A DNA stretch of 64,000 nucleotides, from contig NC_089239.1 in NCBI RefSeq assembly GCF_963924675.1, positions 32,697,818 through 32,761,817 of the forward strand, written 5' to 3'. Every line of letters begins with the position of its first letter. Position 1 is the stretch's first letter. The DNA comes from Phocoena phocoena. Its lineage: Eukaryota; Chordata; Mammalia; Artiodactyla; Phocoenidae. Of this stretch, positions 1 through 10,739 are shown one piece after another. A model generated the notes under the pieces. The model saw nothing but the letters and a program-made list of their open reading frames with translations, did no database searches and had not been told where the DNA came from. The position numbers and the translations under genes were made by a program.

Positions 1-164
1 GACTTGAAGTTTTTTGGTTGGACATTGTGTGACCATGTCAAGTTTCTTGAGATTCCTGTCCACTCGATACTTGTCACACAAAATCTGCAACTCTTTTGAT
101 TACTGAGCAAATAAATGTGGTGAACTGAGTATATACAGAAAATAAATGTTATTGAATAGTATGA

Positions 165-340
165 TAAATACTTTATAATACTTTATCTTTAACCTTGAAA
201 ACAACCATAAGAGCTGTGTATCATTATCATCACTCAACAGCTGAACAACCTGTGGCTAACATCAGTCACACCACATGGCCAGGTTAATAGCTATGTTGCC
301 TCAAAATTCCAAATCCCATACATTTTATGCTTTCTTGTTT
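165..340 (+). repeat. MIR SINE relic (degenerate)
   Basis: The order of short blocks follows the MIR core: an ending like 'aacaaccataagag', then a 'tatcattatcatcactcaacagctga' type block (MIR: pair of ATTAT/CCC then a 'gaggaaactga' region), then 'gtcacaccacatgg' in the place of the 'ggtcacacagc' box. MIR is an ancient tRNA-derived, L2-mobilised SINE. Similarity is low and gapped, so the edges are approximate. It could be chance resemblance in AT-rich DNA. Confidence 0.42.
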
Positions 341-1570
341 ACCACTACACAATATCTATAATTTTATACCTAGGATTGTATCAAATACGAACCTCATCTG
401 AAATCAACTTAATGATTTTTAACAGCAACAAAAGATTAAATACAGTTAAACTGCTGTTTGGTTGAAGTTTGTTTTCTAGGTATTATATTTCAAATTTAAG
501 TAATAACATTTCACTATAAGAGCACAAAACATACATAAATACAGAAAAAAAAGCCAATAAAAAGGAAGAAGGAATTCAATAGGGTAATTTCCTTAATATA
601 ACATGCAAGTAAGACATTTAGCAATAAACTCCTCCTGAGTGTTCTAGCTTATGCAGATGTCAGTTATCTAATCACTGCTTTATTAGTAATGACATCTGTA
701 CATTTTGTGCTTCACTGGCATTATAGGGCTCATCACTATGGTCTGGATAAGAAAACTCCTTGCTTTGTGTTTCAATGATAGAAGAAAATTGCATACTAAA
801 TGTTTAACAGAAGAACTCTGAGTTTAACATCAAAACTACAAGTGGTTAGTGAAGTGTGAGGTTGAAACTCTTATTCACTGTATTCATCTTCATGCCAGAA
901 AAGGGGAAAAAGCCAAGATAACAAGCCTGCATGGATTTTCTCATGATATGAATCAATTAAAATTCAGGAGGAGAGAAAACAAAAGTCCACAGCAATTTAT
1001 TAATTTGTTTACAGCTGTTAGAATATGTAATATGAAAGGGTAGTTTGGGGAATAGTTGTAGACTGGGGGATATATTGATTCTGACGATATTGCTCAAAGA
1101 AATAGACAAGTGGTTTTGATGTATAAACTGCTACAGTGTAACTTGTTTAGTCTATTGATTCATGTGCTTTGATGGAGTTGTATATGCCTGCTGTTCTGGG
1201 ACTCACTGAAAAATGAGATGCCATTTCAATGTGTGGAATAAAGAGTGTATTTAAATGTGAAAAGCTGCTGGCTCCTTCTGTTATTTTAAAGTAGTTTATT
1301 GTTCGTTTGGCCACAGTTTTTTGCAGTAGTAACCACTATATCTGCTTTTTTAAAGGAGATAAACCAATGCATCAAAAATAATAATAATTTAAATATGCTC
1401 AATTAAAATAACAATATTTTCTAGACTTCATAAAAAGTAGGAATTTTTTATAGATAATGATAAAATCTTTAGGTAAAGCAACAGTTTAGTGATCACAAAG
1501 GGAAAACGGCTGAGATATTATTGAGGGTAAATTCAATGTTAAAATCTTTACACTGCAATATAAAAAAAGA
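341..1570. other. AT-rich unique DNA, no feature recognised
   Basis: I see no gene, RNA gene or repeat family I can name here. The open frames are short (the longest ATG frame is about 64 codons) and have no domain-like composition. It is ordinary AT-rich mammalian intergenic or intronic sequence. Confidence 0.5.
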
Positions 1571-1640
1571 TGTAAGAAGCCATTTTACATTTTACATTTA
1601 CAAATGTAAAGAAGCCATTTTTACATTTTACATTTACAAA
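1571..1640. repeat. Two-copy tandem duplication, about 35 bp unit
   Basis: Copy 1 is 1571-1604 (34 bp) and copy 2 is 1605-1640 (36 bp). Both begin with 'tgtaa', carry 'gaagccattt' and end in 'acatttacaaa'. They differ by two single-base indels (an extra A and an extra T in copy 2). The unit also holds a shorter internal echo, 'ttttacattttacattta'. This is typical of replication slippage. No function is suggested. Confidence 0.85.
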
Positions 1641-2280
1641 TTTTCAATGGATTGAAAATTTCCTTTATTCTTAGCTTATATAGATGAAAAATTAATTACT
1701 TTTGACTCCACATCTCAAAAGAGATGAGACACTATCTAAAAATAGGCATGAGTATCTTTCTGGATAATTTTTAAAAATAAATTTTGATATATATATAGAT
1801 TAAAAATACACTTCTTTAAATATTTTTTTTACTTGATGCTTCATAACTAAATCACAGAAAACAAGTTGTGTTAACTGAGGTTTGGAAGATGTAACAGTTT
1901 TGGTTATCACTAACTTACACCATTCTTTTCACTGCCACATCCTAAAAACTGCAACATTTGACCTATTCTTAACTATGTCATAAAGAATGTAGCTAGAGAG
2001 AGTCTGATTTATAATACCTAATATACACACTCAATTATTAATTATGATGTTCAAAGAAATAATATATGTCTACCTATAAGCTTATCTATATCTTATCAAA
2101 GATAAAACACTTCCTCCACTATAATTTTACTTATATTTAAAGATTTGAATAACCTGGTTTTGATTCAAAAACAGAATTATTAAAATGAGAATATCAGTGT
2201 TGGGAGACAAATCCTCTATAGATTTATGGGTTTTTTTGCATGATTTTGGCTTCTGAACAAAGGACATGTTTGAATAGCAT
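1641..2280. other. AT-rich DNA, no feature recognised
   Basis: Long A/T runs and short 'atatatata' tracts (near 1785). I see no repeat family, gene or RNA that I can support. Confidence 0.45.
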
Positions 2281-2690
2281 ATATGTCTTGGAAGCTACAG
2301 TTAGCACATGCCCCAGGGAGAATTAGAGATACTCCCGGGGGGCATACCATGGTGTTAAAGCTCAAGTCCTATCTTTCCACTCTTCAGACACATCTGCTTA
2401 CATTCCATAGTAATAAGCCTAAGATATCTTCCCTCTTTACTCCCAGAGAAGACTTACTTATACTTAAGGGTACTGTGTAATCTCTCTCTATGGAGGAAAG
2501 AATGGGAAGCTATGCCAGCAGCCCCATAAAAGCTCAGCACTTCCTAATTTGGGGGTTCTTCCACTGTGCACACAGGTAATGTCCAGCCATCATCAGAGCA
2601 AGATGTTGCTCTGGTTGCTGTTTCTGCTGTGAATAATAAAAGGTCTATTTCTTTGTTTTAAAATTTTTGTGTCTTTCTGTAACACACACA
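2281..2690 (+). mobile_element. Candidate solo LTR relic, class uncertain
   Basis: The stretch is less AT-rich than its surroundings and has promoter and polyadenylation spacing like a retroviral LTR. A TATA-like 'cataaaagctcag' lies near 2525, an 'aataataaaagg' polyadenylation-like signal near 2630, and a T-rich tail follows with 'gtgtctttctgt'. That layout (TATA, about 100 bp, AATAAA, T-rich) fits a U3-R-U5 region. I cannot name the family, and clear TG...CA ends are not visible. It may instead be unique sequence. Confidence 0.33.
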
Positions 2691-2875
2691 AATATATTTG
2701 TAGTGTTACCACACTATATACATATATTTCATGCTGTAACAGGGTACTTGTTACCTTGCAAGTAGTAAGATCTCCAGTTTCTGACTTAACAATAAACCTC
2801 TAATTTACATTTGTAAAGTTAGCGAAACAACGTTGGAAAGCAAAGCATAGAGGTTTGGTTTACAACAATATTCAA

Positions 2876-3476
2876 TGTTTGGGAGATTGAATGATGACTC
2901 CCCCCTCCCAGAAAAGTCTATTCTCTAATTTACAAAACCTGTAACTATGCTACATTACAGAGAAAAAGGACTTTGCAGCTGTGATTAAAGTAGACATGGT
3001 GAGATGAGGAGACTTTACCTGGCTTATCTCATGAATCCTTAAAGGCAAAGAATCATTCCCAGATAAAGTTAGGGAGAGAAAAGAAAGAGGAAAATGCAGA
3101 ATAGATGCAAAGCATGAGATATCTGTTGTTGGCTTGGAAGATGAAGAAACGGAATCTTGAGTCAGGAAATGATGGCAGCCCCCAGAAGCTGGGAATGGGC
3201 TACGCTGAAAGTCAGAAAGAATATGGGGACCTCAGTCTTACAGCAGCAAGAAACTGAATTCTGCCCACCACTGAATGAGCAAGGAAACAAAGTTTCTTTC
3301 CCCAAAGCTTTCAGAAAGGAATGCAGCAGCCCAATCAACGCCTTGATTTTAGCTAAGTGAGAACTATTTCAGTCTTGTGATCTACAGAACTGTGATACAA
3401 TGAAGTTGTGTAGACTTAAGCCACAAAGTTTGTGGTGATTTTTAATGTCAGCAATAGAAACTAAATATACCATATT
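2876..3476 (+). mobile_element. MLT1-type (ERVL-MaLR) solo LTR
   Basis: A decayed non-autonomous MaLR LTR. Landmarks occur in family order: 'ggactttgcagctgtgatta' near 2969 (MLT1 has 'gactttgcagatgtgatta'), a G/A-rich middle, 'agcccccagaagctggg' near 3177, 'cgccttgattttagc' near 3340, and the 3' end 'ttaagccacaaagtttgtgg' near 3417. The end is the MaLR 'taagccactaagtttgtgg' signature before a degraded terminus. No internal retroviral region follows, so it is a solo LTR. The 67-codon frame inside it (3157-3360) is not a gene. Confidence 0.8.
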
Positions 3477-3480
3477 ACTC

Positions 3481-4133
3481 TCTATCAAGTTAACTTTGTT
3501 CACAACATGCATCTCCCCATTCTTCCAAGCACAGCTTTCTGATTTTCACTTGAAAAATCACAACTCCTCCATCCAACCTGTGTGTTTGGGGGTAAATTGA
3601 CACCATCATTAGCTCTGATTGGCCATTCTATGTATTTCATTCTTCTAGCAAATATGTTTCGTTCAGGAATAAACACATGGCCTAAGAAGGAAATACTGGA
3701 CACCTCTGTTAGAGTTTCTGCTACATTGCATTTTTCTCTCTTTCATGGATTTGGTGGGGTGACATGGTAAATTCTGAGGCTGTAGCCAACTTATGTCTAT
3801 AAGTGGAGAGTCTAAAGCAGTGGGAGACCACAAAGAGCCTGAGAAGATATTGATCCTACAGAGATTATTTTAATCCTCTTCCCTTAAGCCTAAAATGTCC
3901 TTTTTCCTGTTCCTGTGAATTTGAGTTTGTGTTCTCTCCCTTGAGATAAAAACAGTGTAACATATATACCACATGTTTTTCTACCTGCATTTTGCACTTA
4001 AAATTCTGAACTTGAAGATAAATATTGAATTTTAAAACTTCCACAGTATTTTAGGGGAATCAATTGAATGGGAGACTCACTTGTGAGATTTGTTAAAAGT
4101 CAAGAATGAAGAACCACCATATTCTTTGTGAAT
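3481..4133. other. No feature recognised
   Basis: Mixed AT-rich sequence between an LTR relic and a SINE. No repeat family, RNA gene or coding signal is visible. Confidence 0.45.
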
Positions 4134-4148
4134 AAGAATCTTTGTGTG

Positions 4149-4352
4149 GGGCTTTCCTGGTGGCGCAGTGGTTGAGAGTCCGCCTGCTGATGCAGGGAAC
4201 ACGGGTTCGTGCCCCGGTCCGGGAGGATCCCACATACCGTGGAGCAGCTGGGCCTGTGAGCCACGGCCGCTGAGCCTGTGCATCCGGAGCCTGTGCTCCG
4301 CAACGGGAGAGGCCACAGCAGTGAGAGGCCCGCGTACCGCAAAAAAAAAAAA
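4149..4352 (+). mobile_element. CHR-type tRNA-Glu SINE, short form
   Basis: A full-length short cetacean SINE. The 5' half is tRNA-Glu-like ('tcctggtggcgcagtggtt', then a B-box-like 'gggttcgtgcccc'). It is followed by a GC-rich tail unit ending 'gaggcccgcgtaccgc' and about 14 A. A perfect 15-bp TSD, 'aagaatctttgtgtg', lies at 4134-4148 and again at 4353-4367, which proves retrotransposition by L1 machinery. It has several private changes (for example 'cataccgtggagcagctgggcctg'). RNA polymerase III A and B boxes can be read but are probably inactive. Open frames on both strands across it are SINE crossings, not genes. Confidence 0.97.
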
Positions 4353-4599
4353 AAGAATCTTTGTGTGTAGAAACCAAAAACCTGCATTTTTATAAAACTC
4401 TGAGGTTATTCATAATATTTGGGAATCACTCCTCCAATAATAATTAAAATAGAATATAATTGCAAATTGAATTTACCAACTTATAAACTTATTTTGTTTT
4501 CCTCTTTTTCATGTATAAGAACATGTCAGAATGTATTTGTTAATGTATAAAATTAGAAAAGTCTATTCATAAAGATGATATATCTGATATTGATTAACT

Positions 4600-5215
4600 A
4601 GCATAGTAGACCTGAATTCCTTTCCTCCTCAATCTTGAGTCACACTAGTCACACTTCTTTTAATAAACTAGTATCTTAATTTTCTTCTAGAGGAAGCAAT
4701 TCTCTTTCTCTGGACTCATTACGTTTAAGGACAACTGTCCCCAATCTTGGCTACAGAATGGGCCTTTGATGTCCTTAAGGGAATCTGTGCATTCCATCTT
4801 CTTAGCCTAGGTGGTTGGGCATGACAATCAAGCAGAGCCAATGAGGCGTGAGCAGATATTGCTATAGCCAGTGGGAAAATAAAATAAATGCTCTACTCTC
4901 TCGCATGCCATGGTCCAAAATGAGAAGCTGTGGCTTCCACCACTCTTCTGGACCAATAGCGGAGTGCCTGGAGCTGTCCGTGTTGGCTGGGTAAGTAAAA
5001 GCCTCTCATCATCACCTGAGAATGAAGCCCATAGAGCAAAGGTACAGAAAAAGAAAGAACTGTGACCTTGCTGACATTATATGAGTCATTAGATTTAGTC
5101 TTGACTGAAGCCAGCACCATCCTTGGATTTTACATTACTTGAATCAATAAAGTCAGTTTTTGTCAAGGCCAGTTTGAGTTGGATTTTATATTACGTATCA
5201 CATCTTGCCATAACT
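4600..5215 (+). mobile_element. Decayed LTR relic (ERVL-like), 3' end recognisable
   Basis: The 3' end ('aataaagtcag' near 5147, then 'gccagtttgagttggatttt' near 5168, then a cytosine-containing tail) matches the end of an old mammalian LTR whose U5 reads 'gccagtttgagttgggttt'. Upstream blocks ('gagccaatgaggcgtgagcag', 'tggcttccaccactcttctgg', 'gaatgaagcccatag') follow the expected order of such an LTR but are divergent. The 5' boundary is a guess. The same 3' motif recurs at about 6080, which suggests two relics of one family. Confidence 0.52.
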
Positions 5216-5382
5216 CTCAGTATTTCATAAATGCTATGTTATCTTCTATAAGGTATTATCAAGATTTGTTCAACATAAAGTATTTTATATATTTCCTAAT
5301 AACCATGGTGTTCATAAGGTTGAAATAAAATTTTGAATAGAAACATTTCTTTTTATACTCGTGTAATTTATAGATTGCAGGG

Positions 5383-5475
5383 AGAGTAGTTCTTAAAATG
5401 TGACCTCCAGACCAGCATCCTCATCAACACCTGGGAACTTGTTAGAAGCAAGTTTGAAAACTACTGATTTAAGGG
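5383..5475 (+). mobile_element. MER5-type hAT-Charlie MITE fragment
   Basis: It carries the MER5 order: 'gttcttaaaatgtgacctccagacca', 'gcatcctcatcaacacctgggaacttgttagaa', then the other end 'gtttgaaaactactgattt'. The middle of the element is deleted. These are non-autonomous DNA transposon relics that ended activity in early placental mammals. Terminal inverted repeats are decayed. Confidence 0.75.
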
Positions 5476-5729
5476 AATGGAAGAATTACTATTATCTAAC
5501 TAACTCATCAGTAGTTTCAATTTGGTACCACACAATACAAAATAAATTTAACATTGTGTAGCACTAAACATTGGTGGGCCTTTAGGGGAAATACAGATTT
5601 ACTGTTTATAGTAACATAACTCAAAAAGAAAGAAATGGGCATTGATTTTTCAAGATAGGTTACTGATAAAATGAAGAGATGGTTACCTCAATACTTATAC
5701 TATTTTTTTAAATCATTGTAGGGTGAACT

Positions 5730-6120
5730 GTGGTAGCTTATTTTTCCTCTGCATGTAAAATTTCCCAACTTCTTTATTCTAGTTACAGAAAACACACAGC
5801 AATAGACATCTGGCTCAGGCTGATCTATATATCAAGCCTGTCTTCCTGATGGATGGACAAATGACCAAGTAGTAGCAGTTTTAAAAAAATCCAGAACTAC
5901 TATATAAACATTGGGAAATTTTTTTCTTTCTGCTGATGTAAAACTGCACTTTGAACCATTTAGAGAGAGAATTTGTTGGCAAAATAAAGTCAAAACAACC
6001 AACAGATCAAACCCGAGTTATTTCTTTGATCCTGTGACATGTGCATACTCAGTACTTAACATAAAATTCCTTTTTGCTGAAGCTGTTTGAGTTGAGTTTC
6101 CATCACTTGCCAGTAAAATA
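5730..6120 (+). mobile_element. Second decayed LTR-like relic
   Basis: The right end ('aaattcctttttgctgaagc' near 6064, then 'tgtttgagttgagtttccatcactt') is the same U5-like motif as in the relic ending near 5215, and closer to a consensus LTR end. The sequence to its left (5730-6060) is poorly conserved and cannot be assigned firmly. I infer a fragmentary LTR of the same family. Confidence 0.42.
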
Positions 6121-6529
6121 ATCTTTAACAATATGCATAATTGGCTATTAAATATGCACATATTTCATAGTGTGGAACACAGACCAGTATATTAGCATTC
6201 ACCATTTCCCTCAATGCATTTTATCAATGCTATACATTTCCCCATGATCAGCAACCTTATTAAACTTTGCCAATTTTTGACCTGATTACTAATATCACAA
6301 TGATGTGGGTGTTCCCAAAGATCCAATCTTTTCTTGTTAGTCATCAAGAAATTATAGATTTTAAATAAATCTGAATTTCTTGAATTAATAGGCTTAAAAC
6401 AAAGATAAATCAAATATTCATTTATTTAAACTCATTCTAATTCTGAAATAGTATTCTTACTAAATATATTGTCTTAAAATATGGGCTGTGTTTAATAGTA
6501 AGCCATCATAGCTTCCATTTTTACCAATT
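6121..6529. other. No feature recognised
   Basis: AT-rich sequence up to the target site of the long SINE. No coding or repeat signal is seen. Confidence 0.45.
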
Positions 6530-6546
6530 AAAAAAATTCCTCTATG

Positions 6547-6876
6547 GACTTCTCTGGTGGTGTAGTGGTTAAGAATCCGCCTGCCAATGCAGGGGACACG
6601 GGTTCCAGCCCTGGTTCGGGAAGATCCCACATGCCGGGGAGCAACTAAGCCCGTGCACCACAAGCACTGAGCCTGCGTTCTAGAGCCCGTGAGCCACAAC
6701 TACTGAAGCCCGCACGCCTAGAGCCCGTGCTCCGCAACGAGAAGCCACGGCAATGAGAAGCCCGCGCACCACAACAAAGAGCAGCCCCCGCTCGCCGCAA
6801 CTAGAGAAAGCCCGCGCGCGGCAACGAAGACCCAACACAGCCAGAAATAAATTAATTAATTTAAAAAAATTATATT
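6547..6876 (+). mobile_element. CHR-type tRNA-Glu SINE, long form
   Basis: The head is tRNA-Glu-like ('gacttctctggtggtgtagtggttaagaatccgc', B-box-like 'gggttccagcc'). Unlike the short form it continues through the repeated 'gagccc...gccacaactactga' modules, 'ctccgcaacgagaagccacgg', and 'cccccgctcgccgcaactagag', to an A/T-rich 'aaataaattaatt' tail. A 17-bp TSD, 'aaaaaaattcctctatg' at 6530-6546 and 'aaaaaaattcctttatg' at 6877-6893, has one mismatch. The long form is the older branch of the family and is shared widely in cetartiodactyls. The mismatched TSD fits greater age. Confidence 0.94.
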
Positions 6877-6923
6877 AAAAAAATTCCTTTATGTAAAAGC
6901 CCTTTGCCATTTGGATTACTTGA

Positions 6924-7133
6924 ATCAATGGTTCCCAAACCTGGCTAATTTAAGAATCATTTGGAGAACCTAAAAATAAAAACTTTTAAAACTTAAAATT
7001 AAAAAAAAATTAAATACCTGTATCCATTACTAAAGCCCAGAAATTTTGACTTAATAGACTTGGCATGGTTATTTGGTTTTGAAAGTCTCACAGGCAATTT
7101 ACTGTTTAGCCAGCGTTGCACAGCACTGATTTA
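6924..7133 (+). mobile_element. MER5-type hAT-Charlie MITE relic
   Basis: The left end 'aatggttcccaaacctggct' and right end 'ccagcgttgcacagcactga' are approximate inverted repeats of each other, as in MER5 ('cagtggttcccaacctggctgc...'). Between them are 'gaatcatttggagaacct' and 'cccagaaattttgacttaatagacttggcatgg', in family order. It abuts the long SINE insertion. Confidence 0.8.
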
Positions 7134-7429
7134 AATTAACATCGCAAATTTAAACATCATCTAATTCTTAGGTATATTTTACAGATCCTCTAAAACATGT
7201 AAAGCACCTAAATCAATTTGAATACGTTTACTTTCCAGAAATAAACATACAATACACACATATGCATCTGTTTAACACTTAACCTTTACTAAACCTCTGA
7301 ACAGGCTTCCTCCTCTTATAAAACATTTTCTATATCCTCATATCAACTCAGATTTATTTATATCATTTTGTCAATGACCCCATTTTCTATACCTTATTTG
7401 ATTAATCAAATAGCGTTTACAGCAGGTCT

Positions 7430-7620
7430 TGGCCACAGAGTATTCTCTGAAATCTATTCCTCCTCAGACGACTTTTGTACTTAGGATAAAATTTAAAGCC
7501 TTGGATGTGGCTGACTCTGGCCCCTGCAGTTCAACCCAGTGTCATTCCAACGCACTTTCTTACTGACCTTTTTGGTGTGTATGTGTTTCATCCGTATAGA
7601 TGTTCTTCAGTCTGTTTTAC
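7430..7620 (+). repeat. LINE-2 fragment
   Basis: 'ttaggataaaatttaaagcc' followed by 'tggctgactctggcccctgcag' and 'cttactgacct' matches the L2 3' region ('aggataaaatccaaactcctta ... ctggcccctgcc'). It is an ancient, immobile element. Edges are approximate. Confidence 0.68.
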
Positions 7621-7837
7621 TTTTTTACTTAAATGAACAAATAGATGCATAACACAATGGAACTGTAAGTATAGACTCTAATAACCTCGCTTTTGCCAGT
7701 TTGTGTTACACTCTACCAACAACTTATTCAAATATGAGTCTGACATTTCTCTTAGAGAGATTTTCTTTCTCTTTCCATAGAAACTTTCGAATATGGAACC
7801 TCACATCCAAAGGTTAACAGATATCTATAATAACTAA

Positions 7838-8020
7838 TAATGATTGAGTGTCATAGGCCAGGCACTTCTCTCAGTGCTCTATAATTATCTTTATCATGTA
7901 TTATTTGTATAGTTAATTTGAAGAATATTGTTCCAATTTTAGAGACGAAACTAAAGATTTATGGAGATGTATAATGATTTGGCCACCCTAGTCTGACTCT
8001 AGAGTACCTGCTGTGTTCCA
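7838..8020 (+). repeat. MIR SINE relic
   Basis: Contains 'ggccaggcacttctctcagtgctctataattatctttatcatg' (MIR: 'tgccaggcactgttctaagcgctttacatg'), then 'ttccaattttagagacgaaact' (MIR: 'cccattttacagatgaggaaact'), and 'gtctgactctagagtacctgctgtg' at the 3' end. All parts are in MIR order on the plus strand. Confidence 0.85.
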
Positions 8021-8029
8021 TTTTTTAAC

Positions 8030-8330
8030 AGCTCATTGGGATGTAATTAACATATTACACAAAGCACCCATTTAAACTGTACAGTTCAATGTGTATTAGT
8101 ATATTCACAGGATTGTGTGAGAAACCCCATACCCAGCAGCAGTCATCTCATGCCCTAGAAGATTACGACGCTTTCGCTAGTCCACACTCGACCTCCCGCA
8201 ATTCATCAATATTACCATACGAGTATTTCTACAATTGCGATGGCACAATTTATATCTTCATATGAATTTTCTCTTTCATGTAACAAAGTATTATTACTAT
8301 AATACAACTTGGACGTACATAAGCAAAAAA
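8030..8330 (-). repeat. Ancient L1 3' UTR fragment, antisense
   Basis: 'gggatgtaattaacatattacacaaagcacccatttaaactgtacagttcaatg', 'agtatattcacagg', 'acccagcagcagtcatc' follow the antisense 3' UTR of old mammalian L1M elements ('gagatataattcacataccatacaattcacccatttaaagtgtacaattcaatgg'). The right part (from about 8170) is poorly conserved. Confidence 0.78.
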
Positions 8331-8509
8331 CACAGTCCAAATTTATCCCGTAAACTGTATCAAAACTGCTCCTACTTTTATGTTTCAAACCTCAATTTTA
8401 AGAACAATTATCAACCTACTCAGTAAGTAAACAATTTAGGCTGATCTCCTCCCCATTGCTGTCCCTGGGGAAGAACTTTATCACGTCTTCTCAATTCCAT
8501 TCTTCCCCC

Positions 8510-8660
8510 GCCAAATTTTGTTCTTCGTGGAGAGCCAGAGGTTCATTAAAAAATGTAAATCACATTATATCATTATGCTCTTCAAACCCTTCAATACCTC
8601 CTCATCAATAAATGGTTTATCATTGTCTTGAAGGTCCACATGATGTAGCCACTCAAGCTG
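8510..8660 (+). repeat. LINE-2 fragment
   Basis: 'aatgtaaatcacattatatcattatgctcttcaaacccttcaatacctcc' and 'cttgaaggtccacatgatgtagcc' match the L2 run 'atgtaaatcagattatgtcactcccctgctcaaaaccctccaatggctcc ... aaggccctacatgatctggcc'. Plus strand. Confidence 0.78.
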
Positions 8661-10715
8661 TCGGAAAATTCACATAGACTCTACAAGGTAAGTTTGATGT
8701 TTGGGTAACTGATATTCACAGACACACTAAAATTTTGCTATGCCCAAAGCTCTAATCTGGAAAAATATTCACAGGAGAATTTTTGTGTAATTGTGCCATG
8801 TCTGATGCAATGCCCCATGTTATAGTGCCACAATTTACTCTTCTATGGATTGATGCCTGAGCCAAACGACAACCTGCAGACTAGGCGTGAAAAAGGACCC
8901 ACACATGTGGCTGTGGTCTGATACCTCTCATTGTGGATGCTTCATTAAACTGCTGACGAGACACTCCCAATGGGTGTTTCTCTCTTGAAAAGTTTGATAT
9001 TGCTATACAAAGGAGAAAAAAGCAAAAGAGACATCTGAAGGAATTTAAATGGATGAAAGGTTAACAAGTAAACCGGGCTACTTCTGTTGTGTCTTGGAAT
9101 GTGATGAGCCATTGATGGAGTTTTCCATGACTTCTTATATACGTTGCCATTTTGAAAATCTAAATATTAGAAGAAGCTACACGATTAAAGGGAAGTCTAA
9201 AGTACTTGAAACCTGTATCAGGAAAAGTTGTATTACTATTAGTGCAACTACAGTGATGTAAAAGATTGGGTAAAAGGGAAGTGACCATGAGGAAAAGAAA
9301 GGCAATGAACTTTATCTATGGTTTTTATTTTTAATTTCTGAATGCATCCAAGTGATTCAAGATTATTAAAACTGAAACATTATACAGCAAGAAAAAAAAA
9401 GACTTCGTTCTTGCCACTGTGGAACAAGTTCCAATCCTCTACATAACAGAAGCTCCATTATTGCTGTTTATGCTTCCAGAGATTATTTTATATCAATACA
9501 AGTAAAAATAGGAGTATATATTTTTAGTTCATTATAATGCAAAATGTAAAAAAAAAAAAAAAACAACTAAGCTTAACTTTCTCTTTTTACTTAACTCTAT
9601 ATTTTTGGTTTATTTTATTACTATTATTATTAGTTTGAGGCTTAGCTTAGATATAATTTAATTAGACAATTTTCTCTGGTAGATATTGAATGTTCATAGT
9701 CTTTTACTATTAAAGCAATGCTGAAATGAATAAAACTAACATTTGAAAGCATTACTAATGTATCAAGCTTATATTCTCACTAAAACTGGAAAGTTAAAGA
9801 TTTAAAACACATGAATTTGCTGCTGTTTGGTCATTCTGAAATACAAAATGGTAATTTCAGATTGTTCACCTATTATTAGTCCCTTTTTTTTAATGGACAA
9901 AGGAACTTCTCTGGTTTAGAGAAGATACTATGTTTATGAAGTTTTGATTAATAAACTAGTGTTGATAATACCCAGAATCTGAACCCAGTTTGAGGAAACT
10001 AAAAAGGTGGTTCGATTTCTCATACAGAGCTGCGTGCCGCCCGTGCTTCAACCAGACACTTCATTAAGCTGAGTTTTGATGATCAAAAGATATTTACACA
10101 GAATGCTGCTATGTAAAATATTAAGCTAAAATATACAATTAGACTTACAACTATAAACAATTAATTCATAACTTATATAGCATAATGTTGCCAGGGAAGA
10201 GTGTCATTATTAAATATTATTTCTAGCTATTTAATCATTTAAAAATATACATACATTATATACAGATTTCTTTAAAAGGCTTAACTCAAATGAAGAATGA
10301 TTCAGCTACTTCAGAATGGCTAACAGTCATACATTCCAATTTTATCAAAATAGTGCATTCTAAAGTTACACAAAGGCCACTGTATATTATGTAAAATTAT
10401 ACAATTTTCTACATAATCTGGGAAAATTATTATCCCTCAATCAAAAATGCCCTTTTCTTTTCTTTTGATTTATTTTGGTTTCTGCCAAACACAAAGCAGT
10501 GTTTGAATGTATTTCTATCAATTACTTGGGTTGCTCAAGCAATCACACTGCACAGTACATCCCTTATGTATTGACTAACATCTGTTCCCAATTTTGCATC
10601 ACTGTTTGTTTTTCTGATTATATATAGCTGATTCATAGACAGTTATTTGAAAAAAAAAGTGTTTTTCCCTCTTCCTTCAGTTAAGAGAATTCTAGTTTAA
10701 AAAACTAACAAGCAA
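8661..10715. other. Unrecognised AT-rich stretch
   Basis: No gene or named repeat. There is a poly-A run of about 16 near 9549 and a (TAT)n-like patch near 9620. The block 8780-8990 is less AT-rich and has a sentence-like complexity seen in old LTRs or unique DNA, but I cannot assign it. The frame 9049-9261 (70 codons) has no recognisable domain. Confidence 0.4.
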
Positions 10716-10739
10716 ACACACACACACACACACACACAC
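10716..10739. repeat. (CA)n microsatellite
   Basis: About 12 CA units without interruption, ending in 'cacact'. This length is usually polymorphic in mammals. Confidence 0.95.

Noticed and set aside
4149..4225. Possible tRNA-Glu gene from the tRNA-like head of SINEs
   Set aside because: The head matches tRNA-Glu in its ends and B box, but the cloverleaf arms do not pair properly, and it is fused to a SINE body with poly-A and TSD. It is a SINE at every one of these loci.
10716..10739. CRISPR-like or prokaryotic regular arrays among short repeats
   Set aside because: All regular repeats here are eukaryotic microsatellites or two-copy slippage duplications. There are no spaced direct repeats, and the genome is mammalian.
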